From positions 1 through 43,422 of the forward strand of contig JAJCYQ010000086.1 in the NCBI GenBank assembly GCA_029262835.1: 43,422 nt of DNA. Direction: 5' to 3'. The position numbers were made by a program, and so were the translations under genes. This document shows, piece after piece, positions 1 to 7,861 of the stretch; the first letter of the stretch is position 1, and each line of letters begins with the position of its first letter. The notes under the pieces are model-generated. The model did no database searches and was not told the origin of the DNA. It saw nothing but the letters and a program-made list of their open reading frames with translations. Source of the DNA: Bacteroidota bacterium (GTDB taxonomy: Bacteria > Bacteroidota > Rhodothermia > Rhodothermales > UBA10348).

Positions 1-141
1 CAAGGCCATCAAGGTCAAGAGCCGGGGCTTCCGCAACAAGCAGCGATTTGCAAATGCCATCTACTTCCATCTGGGAGGCCTCGACCTCTACCCTGCAGGG
101 GCTCGATGAACGGCGCTACCCACACGAACAATCGTAGAGCC
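1..141 (+). mobile_element. 3' end of an ISL3-type insertion sequence
   Basis: The window opens inside a transposase gene. About 30 bp after its stop codon is a terminal sequence that reads GGCTCTACGATTGTTCG outward to inward on the reverse strand and ends at base 141. A start of GGCTCT and a CCCACACGAA segment just inside the end fit ISL3-family terminal repeats as I know them. The next eight bases, AAAATATG (142-149), would be the 8-bp target duplication, but the other end of the element lies outside the window, so neither the repeat nor the duplication can be paired here. The insertion cut the permease gene that follows. Confidence 0.6.
2..109 (+). CDS. Transposase, C-terminal fragment (ISL3 type)
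   Basis: Frame 2 is open from the window edge to a TGA at 107-109 and gives 35 residues. It contains a basic stretch (KVKSRGFRNKQRF) followed by AIYFHLGGLDLYP, which resembles the C-terminal end of ISL3-family transposases. The catalytic DDE core would lie upstream, outside the window. The family call rests on this short tail plus the terminal repeat that follows. Confidence 0.6.
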   Translation, partial: KAIKVKSRGFRNKQRFANAIYFHLGGLDLYPAGAR

Positions 142-984
142 AAAATATGTGGTATAGTTCTGTTCGGTGTTGTTGGGATCGCGGTGGCGGAGTCTGTGGA
201 GGTGGACTGTTCTGGTCAAGGTGTTGATGCATCATTAACCGGTTTCTTGGGTGCCACAGCTCTTGGTATTCTGGCTTTTAAGGGTTTTACGACAATTACC
301 AACAGCGGCTCCGAGTTGAAAAATCCGCATAAGAATGTCGGCCGTGCCATCATAATCTCCATCGCACTTTGTGTTGTGATCTATGCCTTGGTAGGCTTTG
401 CTGTTGCAAGCAATTTGTCTCTCCCGGAAATCATCGAAACCAAGAATTACTCGCTGGCCGCTGCGTCAAAACCGGCTCTCGGTGTCTATGCTGTATGGTT
501 TACGGTCGTCCTCGCAATGTTGGCGACAGCAGGCGGTATTGTCGCCAGTATATTTGCGGTCACCCGGACGTTGGCCATGTTGACGGAAATGAAGCTCGTC
601 CCTCACAGCCACTTTGGAATGCCGGGAAGCATTCAAAAGCACACGCTGGTCTATACCGTGCTACTTGGCCTCCTCCTAACGGTGTTCTTTGACATGACAC
701 GCATTGCAGCGTTGGGCATTATTCTATATTTGATAATGGACATCGCCCTTCATTGGGGCATTTTTCGACATCTAAGAGAGGAAATAGGAGCTAACCCCGC
801 TATTCTGCTTGGAGCCATTTTTCTTGACTTGATTGTCCTTGCTGGATTCATCTGGATCAAGATTAGCAGTGACGTACTGGTTGTGGGAGTGGCTGGCGCT
901 ATTATGGTGACGATCCTGGCTGCAGAAGCTCTCTTCTTGCGTTACAACCAGGTTGAAGATGATGCGGTATCTCAACGGCATTAG
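142..984 (+). pseudogene. APC-family amino acid permease, 5' truncated
   Basis: About 280 residues with eight or so hydrophobic helices form the C-terminal two thirds of an APC-superfamily amino acid/polyamine permease. The segment FLGATALGILAFKGFTTI followed by SELKNPHKNVGRAIIIS is the typical helix-6 and loop region (substrate path, E..NP..N.PRAI-like motif). The open frame starts at an ATG at 106, but its first 12 residues are encoded by the ISL3 terminal repeat; the permease sequence proper begins at base 142. The N-terminal helices are missing, so transport activity is very unlikely. It ends one base before the stop of the convergent methyltransferase gene. Confidence 0.75.
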
Positions 985-1671
985 TCAAAGGATCGGGTCC
1001 ATTACTTGCTCCTGCGGCGGCTCATAGCGGACGCCCCAGCGCGGGATGAATCGGGGAATCTGCGTCGCATAGGAGTCATGGACCACTCCGAAGCGCTCTC
1101 GAATCTCACGTTCCTCGAGCCTTGCGAGACGGGCATACATCCAGACGAGCACGGGAAACATCGCCAGTGTCAGGATGGTGGGCCACTGCAAGAGAAATCC
1201 GAGCAGCACTGCCACGAAGCCGATGTATTGCGGATGACGCACATAGGCATAGGGACCAGTCGTTGCCAGACGCTCGTTGCGCTGTGCCTTGTAGAGAACA
1301 CGCCAGGCATTCATGATCAGAATGACGCCGCCAGCAATGAAAACGTTGCTCAGTATATGCAACACGTTGAAGTGGGCCACCATTGGGTTGCCCGCACTCA
1401 TGCCGAACATTGTTTGCCAGAGGTGGCCGTTGTCGTGGGCGAACAGATTCAGGTCCGGATACCGGCTGCCCAGCCACCCGGAGAGCAGATAGATTGTCAG
1501 CGGAAAGCCGTACATTTCGGTGAAGAGCGCCACGATGAAAGCCGCAAAGGCCCCAAAGGAGCGCCAGTCTCGCCAGTTCTTTGGGCGCGTGAAGCTGAAG
1601 GCGAAGACAATGAAGATCAGCGACATGACAATCGCCGTCAACCAGTAGCCATATTCGTAAGGGCCGTTCAT
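985..1671 (-). CDS. Isoprenylcysteine/phosphatidylethanolamine methyltransferase-like membrane protein
   Basis: This 228-residue protein has about five membrane segments. It ends with the pattern of the ICMT/PEMT superfamily: LATTGPYAYVRHPQYIG (about residues 136-152, the SAM-binding RHPxY box) and a late LARLEEREIRERFG segment (E..L...FG). Family members methylate prenyl-cysteine, phospholipid or other lipid-like acceptors using SAM at the membrane; the acceptor here cannot be told. Such genes often travel with heavy-metal resistance genes. A predicted 40-bp operator lies 224 bp upstream (1896-1935), with no convincing gene between, so it probably belongs to the same regulon as the copper genes. 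The start is the first ATG of the frame. Confidence 0.75.
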   Translation of the reverse strand: MNGPYEYGYWLTAIVMSLIFIVFAFSFTRPKNWRDWRSFGAFAAFIVALFTEMYGFPLTIYLLSGWLGSRYPDLNLFAHDNGHLWQTMFGMSAGNPMVAHFNVLHILSNVFIAGGVILIMNAWRVLYKAQRNERLATTGPYAYVRHPQYIGFVAVLLGFLLQWPTILTLAMFPVLVWMYARLARLEEREIRERFGVVHDSYATQIPRFIPRWGVRYEPPQEQVMDPIL

Positions 1672-1895
1672 GATGGGGTACCGCTTTGCTGTGGAATGCC
1701 AATCCCAAACCAGGCTTCGAGCGTTCGCCCAGTTTCTTCAAATTCCAGTTATTTTAATAGCTGACAGCCGCTACCGGAGCAGTTGGCCAGCACACTGGCG
1801 GCATACATTCCTGTTATTCCGCGCAATGTCCGGTAGCTGTGCCAGATCGTCGCTTCGTTCTCGGACACCGTTCTCGATAAGAAAGCCTTGGGTGC
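1672..1895. other. Leader region without a gene
   Basis: This is the interval between operator copy A and the methyltransferase start. I see no ORF worth calling (the longest reverse-strand reading is 18 residues). There is a spaced inverted repeat, GCTACCGGA at 1770-1778 and TCCGGTAGC at 1829-1837. The two arms are 50 bases apart and have no T run, so the repeat does not look like a terminator. Confidence 0.4.
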
Positions 1896-1935
1896 CTTAA
1901 CCAGACCTGAACGTTCTCTTAAACTCACTTCAGGG
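1896..1935 (-). promoter_or_regulatory. Predicted response-regulator operator, copy A
   Basis: There are four half-sites 11 bp apart, given on the plus strand: CTTAACC (1896), CTGAACG (1907), CTTAAAC (1918) and TTCAGGG (1929). They share register and order with five other copies in the window. It lies upstream of the reverse-strand methyltransferase gene. The role is inferred from the repeat geometry, which suits an OmpR/PhoB-type regulator. Confidence 0.7.
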
Positions 1936-1944
1936 GAGTTGCCT

Positions 1945-2345
1945 CGTTTCAGTGGACGCCTCTGGCGAGGACCTCAAGCGCGAGTTGACGTGGGTCAAGC
2001 AGGAACGGACTTGGCATCGCCTGAGGAAAAGCGGCCGCGTACTTCGCGAGCGAGTCCGTTTATTCTTGTCCAACAACCTTTTAGAGTCTGAGGCAATGTC
2101 TCGATTCTCTGGTGAGTAGCCATTTGGCCTCATGTGTCACTGTCTGAACGTGTCACGGAGTGGGGGGGTACCTGGACAAGGCGGTTGCAGCCACCACGAA
2201 CGTCTGAAAATGATGGCCTGCTGGCTCACATCCAGTTGCTGCATGAGAACAGTGACGGTGCGTGGGAAGACAGCCGACCATGGGACGGGTTGACGAACGA
2301 GGGTATTGCTTGCGGGTTGACGGCATGCGGATGTCCTGGGAAGGG
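1945..2345 (+). pseudogene. Decayed IS3-family transposase (orfA tail and orfB head)
   Basis: No intact frame exists, but pieces in different frames look like an IS3-type transposase. GEDLKRELTWVKQER (about 1955-2000) resembles the leucine-zipper tail of OrfA. CLNVSRSG (about 2135-2160) matches the start of OrfB (VSRSGYYAW). After a frame change, WTRRLQPPRTSENDGLLAHI, followed by a segment with LHENSDGAW and TNEGIACGL (about 2170-2325), matches the OrfB helix region, whose family pattern is W..R..S.RA.EN..LL..I...H.ES.G.YG with a later EGI.CG. Several frameshifts and stops separate the pieces. The catalytic DDE part is gone. Nothing recognisable is left from about 2350 to 2520. Confidence 0.5.
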
Positions 2346-2520
2346 GTCATGAGGATTCCTCTTCGTTGAACGAGTTTGGGGAGCACAGTAAGGTCTTCCT
2401 CAACGTGAAGGCGCGTACCGGATGCGGTCGGCCGTAGGTAGAAGCCACGGTAGATGGGTAGCAACGCACCCGTCCTGGGTGCCGCCGGTCAGGCTTCATG
2501 ACCGGTGGTCTCTCAGCAGG

Positions 2521-3306
2521 TCAGCGCCACAGCCGTACGCCGAAAACAAGGTGAACCTCGGAGCCAGACACACCTTCGGCTCGGGCGAAGTCTTTTGCGC
2601 TGCCAAACCGATTCGTCCACGAGATGCCGACATAGGGAGCCACCTCGCGCTGAATCTCATAGCGGAGGCGAAGTCCGGCTTCGATATTGTTCAGCCCGCT
2701 ACCAACACCCCAGTCCGTGACCTCCTGGAGCGCGAGGTTAATTTCGGCCTCCGTCTGAAGCACAAGGCGCTGCGTTATGAGCAGATCATAGGACCCCTCC
2801 AGCCTGGCTGAGAGATCGCCCGCGGTGCTCAAGAATAGGGCCGGCTCAACCTCAAACCAGTACGGGGCCAGTCCTTCCAGACCCACTACCAGCTGGGGCC
2901 GGGCTCGCAGATCGCCCCCTCCGAATTCAGTGTCCAGCCGGACACCAGCCTGAGCCTCAAAGTAGGGACTGATGAGACGGCTGTAGAGCGCCTGCACTTC
3001 GGCCTCTCCCGTGCCCGTTGAGATCAGCCCTTCGCCCTCGCCCTTGAGCCAGAAACGGGTGTAGTCGTTGCCAATGCGGTAGAGTCCTTCAAGGCGGGCC
3101 GGCACGCCAGCCGCTACCGGCGCCACCTCGAAGAGGTCGAGGAGCGCGAGGCTATAGAAGTGCTGGTCGCCCATGGCCGAGGCACCCGGCTTGAAGTCCG
3201 GATATTCGGGGAAGGGCGGGTCGTCCTGCGCCTTCGCCGGAGACGCTGCGAGGAGCAGGGTTATTAAGAGAACAGAACGAAGCATATAGCTGGAAAGGAA
3301 GCTCAT
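2521..3306 (-). CDS. copB: Copper resistance protein CopB (outer membrane)
   Basis: This 261-residue protein has an N-terminal signal peptide (hydrophobic to about residue 25, ending SPAKAQ). Its body belongs to the CopB/PcoB family: QHFYSLALLDLFE near residue 50, EGEGLISTGTGEAEVQALYSR, YFEAQAGVRLD, and an alternating-strand C-terminus ending in FGVRLWR. The family forms an outer-membrane barrel that works with the multicopper oxidase CopA. Its ATG overlaps the copA stop codon in an ATGA (3303-3306), so the two are translationally coupled. It lacks the long Met/His-rich N-terminal repeat found in proteobacterial CopB; only a short MGDQH motif is present. Confidence 0.9.
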   Translation of the reverse strand: MSFLSSYMLRSVLLITLLLAASPAKAQDDPPFPEYPDFKPGASAMGDQHFYSLALLDLFEVAPVAAGVPARLEGLYRIGNDYTRFWLKGEGEGLISTGTGEAEVQALYSRLISPYFEAQAGVRLDTEFGGGDLRARPQLVVGLEGLAPYWFEVEPALFLSTAGDLSARLEGSYDLLITQRLVLQTEAEINLALQEVTDWGVGSGLNNIEAGLRLRYEIQREVAPYVGISWTNRFGSAKDFARAEGVSGSEVHLVFGVRLWR

Positions 3307-5123
3307 TGGGAAGCCAGTTCAGCGGGAATGGTGGCACCCGGCGGCTGGACCATCGCCACGCGAAACATGCCGAGTTCCATGTGATAGAGCACGTGACAGT
3401 GGAAGGCCCACGGCCCGAGGGCGTCGACCTCAATGAGCAGCGAGAGTCGCTCAGCGGGTTTGACGACGACAGTATGGACGCGCGGGATACGCTCGCGGTG
3501 GCCGTTCTCCAGTTCCATCCACATCCCATGCAGGTGCATTGGGTGGTTCATCATGGTATCGTTAACCATGGTGAGCCGAAGACGCTCGCCGAGCGTCATC
3601 GGGATGAGCGGCTCCTCGGCGTAGGTCTTGCCATTGATTGACCACATATAGCGCTCCATATTGCCCGTCAGGTGCAGTTCGATCTCGCGGTCCGGAGCAC
3701 GTCGCGGCTCCGCGTGAAACGCACGCAGGTCGGTGTAGACAAGGACGCGGCGACCGTCACCACCAAGACCAACGCCAGGTTCATGGAGGCGGCTGCGAGT
3801 GATATCAGGAGTCATTGCGTTTCCCGGGCCGTGACCATCGCCCTCGTGGGACGTAGGCTCTGGGAGGGTGCCGGGCGGGCGCAGGCCATTGTGATCCAAA
3901 CCAGGCATAGCCACATCTCCAGGCATATCGTGGCCGGAGTGATCCATACCGGGCATATCGTGGCCGGTCATGTCATCACCCTGCATGTCCATCGCGCCAT
4001 GCGCCATGCCCATATCCATCATCGTGAGCATGGGCCGTTCGCGCTCTTTGGGGACTACGGCTGACATGCCGGGACGGGGCGCGAGGGTGCCGCGAGCGTA
4101 GCCCGAGCGGTCCATTGACTCGGCGAAGACCGTGTAAGCCTGATTTCCTGGCTCGACGATGACGTCGTAGGTTTCCGCAATGCCTATGCGGAACTCGTCG
4201 ACCGTGACGGGCTCGACATGCTGCCCGCTGGCTTGGACGACCGTGAGTGGGAGGCCGGGGATGTGCACGTCGTAGAACGTACCCGCACTCGCGTTGATGA
4301 ACCGGATGTGGACGCGCTCGCCCGGTTGGAACTGGCCGAACCAGCCGGGGTCGGGCGCCTGCCCGTTCATGAGGTAGGTGTAGGTGGCCCCTGTGATGTC
4401 GGAGATGTCCGTGGGGTCCATCCGCATTCGGTCCCATGTGAGGCGCTCGCTCAGACTCATCCCCTCCCCCTTCAGGAGTCCAGCGAGCGTCTGGCGCTGA
4501 AAGTTGTAGGAATTGGGACGATTCTTGAGGTTGTCGAGAACGGCAAAAGGGTTCTCGAACGTCCAGTCCGAGAGGACGACGACGATCTCACGGTCGAAGG
4601 CATAGGGATCGCCACCGGCAGGATCAATCACGAGCGGGCCGTAGTGGCCGAGTTGCTCCTGAAACGCCGAATGGCTGTGGTACCAGTACGTTCCGTACTG
4701 GTTGATCGGATAGCGGTACTCGAATGTCGAGTGGGCCTTGATGCCGGGGAAGTTGACGCCGGGTACCCCGTCCATGTTGTTCGGGAGCAGGATGCCATGC
4801 CAGTGGACCGACGTGTCTTCGTCCAACCGGTTATGGATACGAATGATCGCATCGTCCCCCTCGGTAAAGCGAAGGAGCGGACCGGGCACGGTCCCGTTGA
4901 TTGTCACCGCGTTGCCGGTCCTGCCACCGAAGGCCAACGGCGTCCGGTCGATGGTCAAGTCATACTCCACAAGACGGCCGGTGCGACGGGTCGGTGCAAG
5001 GCCCGGGGGGCGGAAGGGACTGCCTGGCTGGGAGTGTGCCCAAGCAGGAATGGGCACGCCTATCCCCGACAGGAGACCAAGCGCTGCGGAAGAGCGGATA
5101 AATGTGCGGCGATCCATGGACAT
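3303..5123 (-). CDS. copA: Multicopper oxidase, CopA family (periplasmic copper resistance)
   Basis: A 606-residue laccase-like multicopper oxidase. The chosen start (5123, or 5117 two codons later) places the twin-arginine motif DRRTFIRSS at the N-terminus; the frame is open to 5189 but the extra residues would bury the signal. The copper ligand motifs are all visible: HWHG (about residue 107), YWYHSHS, HPMHLHG, and the final WAFHCHVLYHMELGMF, which carries the type 1 Cys and Met. A Met/His/Asp-rich insert (MGMAHGAMDMQGDDMTGHDM and on, before the last domain) is typical of CopA/CueO-like copper-binding regions. Family members oxidise Cu(I) and bind copper in the periplasm after Tat export in folded form. 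It is followed by copB with ATGA overlap. It probably shares a transcript with the upstream DUF2231 gene, 170 bp away. Confidence 0.95.
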   Translation of the reverse strand: MSMDRRTFIRSSAALGLLSGIGVPIPAWAHSQPGSPFRPPGLAPTRRTGRLVEYDLTIDRTPLAFGGRTGNAVTINGTVPGPLLRFTEGDDAIIRIHNRLDEDTSVHWHGILLPNNMDGVPGVNFPGIKAHSTFEYRYPINQYGTYWYHSHSAFQEQLGHYGPLVIDPAGGDPYAFDREIVVVLSDWTFENPFAVLDNLKNRPNSYNFQRQTLAGLLKGEGMSLSERLTWDRMRMDPTDISDITGATYTYLMNGQAPDPGWFGQFQPGERVHIRFINASAGTFYDVHIPGLPLTVVQASGQHVEPVTVDEFRIGIAETYDVIVEPGNQAYTVFAESMDRSGYARGTLAPRPGMSAVVPKERERPMLTMMDMGMAHGAMDMQGDDMTGHDMPGMDHSGHDMPGDVAMPGLDHNGLRPPGTLPEPTSHEGDGHGPGNAMTPDITRSRLHEPGVGLGGDGRRVLVYTDLRAFHAEPRRAPDREIELHLTGNMERYMWSINGKTYAEEPLIPMTLGERLRLTMVNDTMMNHPMHLHGMWMELENGHRERIPRVHTVVVKPAERLSLLIEVDALGPWAFHCHVLYHMELGMFRVAMVQPPGATIPAELASQ

Positions 5124-5293
5124 GACGATCAGTTGAATAATGCTCGGAATACGGGATGAACGAACAGGCGACCGAAACTTTCCGTCCACCTACGTGGATT
5201 TCCTTTAAGGTCGAGTAGGTAGATGTAATACTATCGTGAAGGTGTTACTGGCGCGGCCCGCCTGTCCGCTGACTGTGCACACGTGACACGACT

Positions 5294-6373
5294 CTACCGT
5301 AACGAGGTGGCAGCCAAGAGGCGCAAAAGCACTGTGCCGCTGCCGTCGAGGTAGAGGCCTACCGGACCAGGATCGGGAGCATCGCCGTGTCCGTGTGTGA
5401 GCATCTTGCCGCCGGCATAGCCGCGGAAGTGGGTGCCGTCACTGACGGCGCGGAGCGTGATCCACGCTGTAGTATCGAGCGCCTGCTCGGCAAATATTGT
5501 CCGTGTTCCACCTTGCAGGCGGCCCTGGTGCAACTGCCCATCAGTTAATTCCAGAAAATCGTAGTTTTGCGCATCCTGCACGTGATGCACCAGGCGTATG
5601 GTGCCGTCAAACTGCGCGGCATTCAGCGTGGCTTCGGCTTGGACACTGGCGATCTGCGCACCTGCGGTAAAGAGTACAGGGCCACGCTGAAGCTGCACAC
5701 CGAGGGCGGAGTCCGCCACGGCTGCCTCGACGCTCAAGTCATTGAAGCTGCCTAGCGCAAAGCGGAAGTCCTCCGCAAGCACTTGCCCGGCACCAATCCC
5801 CGGCTGCCACTGCCAAGAGTCGTCCTTCTGAATAAGCATCCGCACGGCCTCGCCAGGTGCCACGTGAGGCGCTGGTTTCGACGGACTGGCCGCCGCCTGC
5901 TCCATGACTGGTTGTACGCCAAGGCCATGCGCGTAAACCAATCGGGCACCGAGATCCCCCGTCTGTATCACCAGATAGTAGCCGCCGACGCCTATGAGGA
6001 ACAGGAGTGTGTGCACCCCTGTCTGTGCCCAGCGCCTGCCCTGGAGGTCGAACCAGAGAACGGTGAGTCGGATGACTGCGTAAATGCCGAAAAACCAAAG
6101 AGTAAGCTCTGCCATGTCGGCGTGGTTGTTTACAGCCGAAACGACCTCCGACGGCAGGTCAAAGGCGTCGGCGGCGCTGCGGCCGGTAAGAAACGCCGTG
6201 AGCACACCGAAAGCACCGAGCGCGAAGAGAATGACGGCTGCGATGCGAACGCCCTGCCACTTTCGTGTGAACAGCGATATCAGATCGATCAGAATCGCCG
6301 TAGACAGCAGCGCAATTGGGAAGTGGATGATGAGCGGATGGACGTTCGGAGCCCATTCAGGTAAAGGGAACAT
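5294..6373 (-). CDS. DUF2231 membrane protein with C-terminal LamG-like domain
   Basis: A 359-residue protein in two parts. Residues 1 to about 150 hold four membrane helices with the DUF2231 signature HPLIIHFPIALL near the start and conserved His in NNHADMAELTLW. These His pairs suggest heme or metal binding in the membrane, which is an inference. Residues about 190-359 form a soluble beta-rich domain (DFRFALGSFNDLSVEAAV, FDGTIRLVHHVQDAQNYDFLEL, TAWITLRAVSDGTHFRGYAGG) that resembles concanavalin-like/DUF1080 jelly-roll folds. The lone Cu-relevant motif is LTHGHGD near the end. Operator copy C and a 30-residue ORF precede it, and copAB follow, so it is probably part of a copper operon. Its biochemical role is unknown to me. 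Confidence 0.75.
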   Translation of the reverse strand: MFPLPEWAPNVHPLIIHFPIALLSTAILIDLISLFTRKWQGVRIAAVILFALGAFGVLTAFLTGRSAADAFDLPSEVVSAVNNHADMAELTLWFFGIYAVIRLTVLWFDLQGRRWAQTGVHTLLFLIGVGGYYLVIQTGDLGARLVYAHGLGVQPVMEQAAASPSKPAPHVAPGEAVRMLIQKDDSWQWQPGIGAGQVLAEDFRFALGSFNDLSVEAAVADSALGVQLQRGPVLFTAGAQIASVQAEATLNAAQFDGTIRLVHHVQDAQNYDFLELTDGQLHQGRLQGGTRTIFAEQALDTTAWITLRAVSDGTHFRGYAGGKMLTHGHGDAPDPGPVGLYLDGSGTVLLRLLAATSLR

Positions 6374-6541
6374 GTGAAGCTTGGATCAGGATGCAAAAGG
6401 GCAGTCCTCTCAGCGAGTAGCGTAGACGTCCTGCGTGCCCCGTTTGTCAAAAAAAGGATGTTGATTGCGGGGGACGGTCCAAAAAATCATCAATCTCAAT
6501 GCAGACAGGAAGGGCGTAGCCTCGTTGAATGATTGGGTCTT

Positions 6542-6571
6542 AAATATCATTTTCATGGAGATATGATATTT
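6542..6571. repeat. AT-rich inverted repeat in the DUF2231 leader
   Basis: Perfect 9-bp arms, AAATATCAT (6542-6550) and ATGATATTT (6563-6571), enclose a 12-base loop. It lies between the stop of the 30-residue ORF and the DUF2231 start, in a 200-bp stretch with no other recognisable gene. It could be a regulator site or a weak hairpin in the leader mRNA. Confidence 0.4.
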
Positions 6572-6579
6572 TGTTATGG

Positions 6580-6672
6580 TCAGCTGGGGCCTTGCAGACT
6601 GCGGTCGAATGCTACCCAGCACGCGAGAAGGAGTACTATCCAGAGTGCGATTCCGACTTCAAACCACGGCAT
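6580..6672 (-). CDS. 30-residue single-span membrane protein (small ORF)
   Basis: The ATG at 6672 lies 27 bp downstream of operator copy C and opens a 30-codon frame ending in TGA at 6580. The product begins MPWFEVGIALWIVLLLACWV and ends in RSLQGPS: a single hydrophobic helix with one Cys and a basic tail. Short one-helix proteins of this kind recur in the island (39 residues at 11608-11727), which supports a real gene. There is no homology I can name. It would be the first gene of the transcript that goes on to the DUF2231 protein and copAB. Confidence 0.5.
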   Translation of the reverse strand: MPWFEVGIALWIVLLLACWVAFDRSLQGPS

Positions 6673-6699
6673 GACGCACCTCAATATCGGTTGATGAAC

Positions 6700-6739
6700 C
6701 TGAACGCCACCTTAATACGATCTTAAATTCCACTAATCC
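6700..6739 (-). promoter_or_regulatory. Predicted response-regulator operator, copy C
   Basis: The half-sites at 11-bp steps on the plus strand are CTGAACG (6700), CTTAATA (6711), CTTAAAT (6722) and CTAATCC (6733). The last is the weakest of its kind among the six copies. Its promoter-proximal edge is 27 bp from the 30-residue ORF on the reverse strand. The forward ferredoxin gene begins 226 bp away on the other side, so a divergent effect is possible but unproven. Confidence 0.65.
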
Positions 6740-6965
6740 CAAGCGACTGGCCGCGGCTTCGACCAGCACGTTGACCATGAGACACGCTAGTTGCTCCCCT
6801 TTATCCAGTTTACAGAGGACGGGTGACCTGCAAGCACCTCGTTTGGTGAGGAAGCAGGAATAGAGCAAGAATGGCTTTAGATTGAAGGCGTCGAGTGGTC
6901 CTTTCGTGCAGGATTCTCCCTCCTGCGCCTGCCGTTTCTTTCCGCTAACATAGATGAGGCCATAA
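6740..6965. other. Intergenic region upstream of the ferredoxin gene
   Basis: This lies between operator copy C and fdxA. No ORF, hairpin or promoter-like element stands out. The reverse-strand frame that covers it (to 6659) shows no family pattern and overlaps the ferredoxin start. Confidence 0.4.
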
Positions 6966-7310
6966 ATGCCATACGTTGTTGCTGAACCGTGCATCAACTG
7001 CAAATACACCGATTGCGTTGAAGTCTGTCCTGTAGATTGCTTTTATGAAGGACCCAATTTTCTCGTCATCCACCCGGATGAATGCATCGATTGCAATGCC
7101 TGCGTGCCGGTCTGTCCGGTTGAGGCTATCTACGCAGAAGATGAGTTGCCCGAGATGTGGGCACATTACACGCCGTGGAACGACCATCTGGCTCGACAAT
7201 GGAAGTCATCTGACCACAACATCATTGAAAAGAGGGAAAAGGTGCCGTTGCAACCAGACTGTTCCGAGCAGGCGAAGTCAGAGGAGGACATCTTGACGTG
7301 GGGTGGGTAG
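6966..7310 (+). CDS. fdxA: 7Fe ferredoxin ([3Fe-4S][4Fe-4S])
   Basis: This 114-residue protein begins with the classic 7Fe ferredoxin sequence [17 protein letters not shown]. Cysteines at about residues 9, 12, 17 and 21 (C..C....C...CP) and at about 40, 43, 46 and 50 ([12 protein letters not shown]) bind one [3Fe-4S] and one [4Fe-4S] cluster. The conserved EDELPEMW follows. The C-terminal 45 residues are the longer tail seen in FdxA of aerobic bacteria. It is a small cytoplasmic electron carrier. It is one of few forward genes in the island, and the electron partner is unknown. The PII-like gene converges on it. Confidence 0.95.
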   Translation: MPYVVAEPCINCKYTDCVEVCPVDCFYEGPNFLVIHPDECIDCNACVPVCPVEAIYAEDELPEMWAHYTPWNDHLARQWKSSDHNIIEKREKVPLQPDCSEQAKSEEDILTWGG

Positions 7311-7388
7311 ATGCAATATCGGGCCTATTGAGTGATGAAGTCGTCTCCGGCAGTCCGACTTGACGGCTCGATGCCTGCTTCTCGCGCA

Positions 7389-7736
7389 TCAGCCAGAAGT
7401 GCGTTCCTCTGGCGAAGTGTTGGCGGTCATCTCTTCATGATTGCGGATACGCACAACACGCTCGACAGGCATTACCGCCACCAAGCCGTCGCCCTCGGTA
7501 TGGGTCTCGGCCGTCTCTACGATCGCACTGACGATGTCATTGACCTGATCCTCGGGAACGAAGATCTCCAACCGAGCGTGCTCGGTGTAGTGGTCGGTGT
7601 TGTAGTAGTTGGCATATTCACCGGTGCCCTTGACCCGGCAAAAGCTGAAGCCACTGACGCCCAGCTTCTGGAGCATTTCCTCGACCTCCTCCAAGCGATG
7701 GAAGCGGATATAGGCGTGAATCTTATGGTAACGCAT
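7389..7736 (-). CDS. PII-family signalling protein (metal-cluster associated, PII-NG-like)
   Basis: At 115 residues it has the length and ferredoxin-like pattern of a GlnB/PII trimer subunit: MRYHKIHAYIRFHRLEEVEEML (strand 1 and helix), GFSFCRVKGTGEYANYY (start of the T-loop), HARLEIFVPEDQVNDIVSAIV, and GDGLVAVMPVERVVRIR (strand 4). The classical T-loop uridylylation Tyr context (RGSEY) is absent. A divergent PII group (called PII-NG) is known to sit beside CusA-type metal efflux genes, and this gene fits. It has its own operator (copy D, 85 bp upstream), although GAPDH lies directly upstream on the same strand. Likely role: sensing nucleotide or metal status and binding a transporter; this is an inference. 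Confidence 0.8.
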   Translation of the reverse strand: MRYHKIHAYIRFHRLEEVEEMLQKLGVSGFSFCRVKGTGEYANYYNTDHYTEHARLEIFVPEDQVNDIVSAIVETAETHTEGDGLVAVMPVERVVRIRNHEEMTANTSPEERTSG

Positions 7737-7821
7737 GACTGGCCTCGCGTTCGGTGAAAAGAACTTTGACTCATGGAATCTGGCATTTCCCAGGCTCCAA
7801 GGACAACCTGCAACCTTGATT

Positions 7822-7861
7822 CTTAACGCAACCTGAAGGCATTCTTAATTTGCATTAAGGT
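7822..7861 (-). promoter_or_regulatory. Predicted response-regulator operator, copy D
   Basis: The half-sites at 11-bp steps on the plus strand are CTTAACG (7822), CTGAAGG (7833), CTTAATT (7844) and TTAAGGT (7855). The last seven bases overlap the stop codon of the GAPDH gene (TAA, 7855-7857). It is 85 bp upstream of the reverse-strand PII-like gene. It implies a promoter inside the gene cluster that gives the PII gene its own control. Confidence 0.7.

Noticed and set aside
4218-5159. Long forward ORF of 313 codons opposite copA
   Set aside because: It is the antisense shadow of the multicopper oxidase; it has no domain-like pattern and is rich in residues expected from reversed GC-rich codons.
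5200-5235. CTTTAAGG upstream of copA as a seventh operator copy
   Set aside because: Only one half-site is present and the 11-bp series is missing, so it does not meet the pattern of the six copies.
6410-6622. Reverse ORF of 70 codons between the 30-residue ORF and DUF2231
   Set aside because: No family pattern or hydrophobic helix typical of the island's small proteins; it crosses the inverted repeat and looks like leader sequence.
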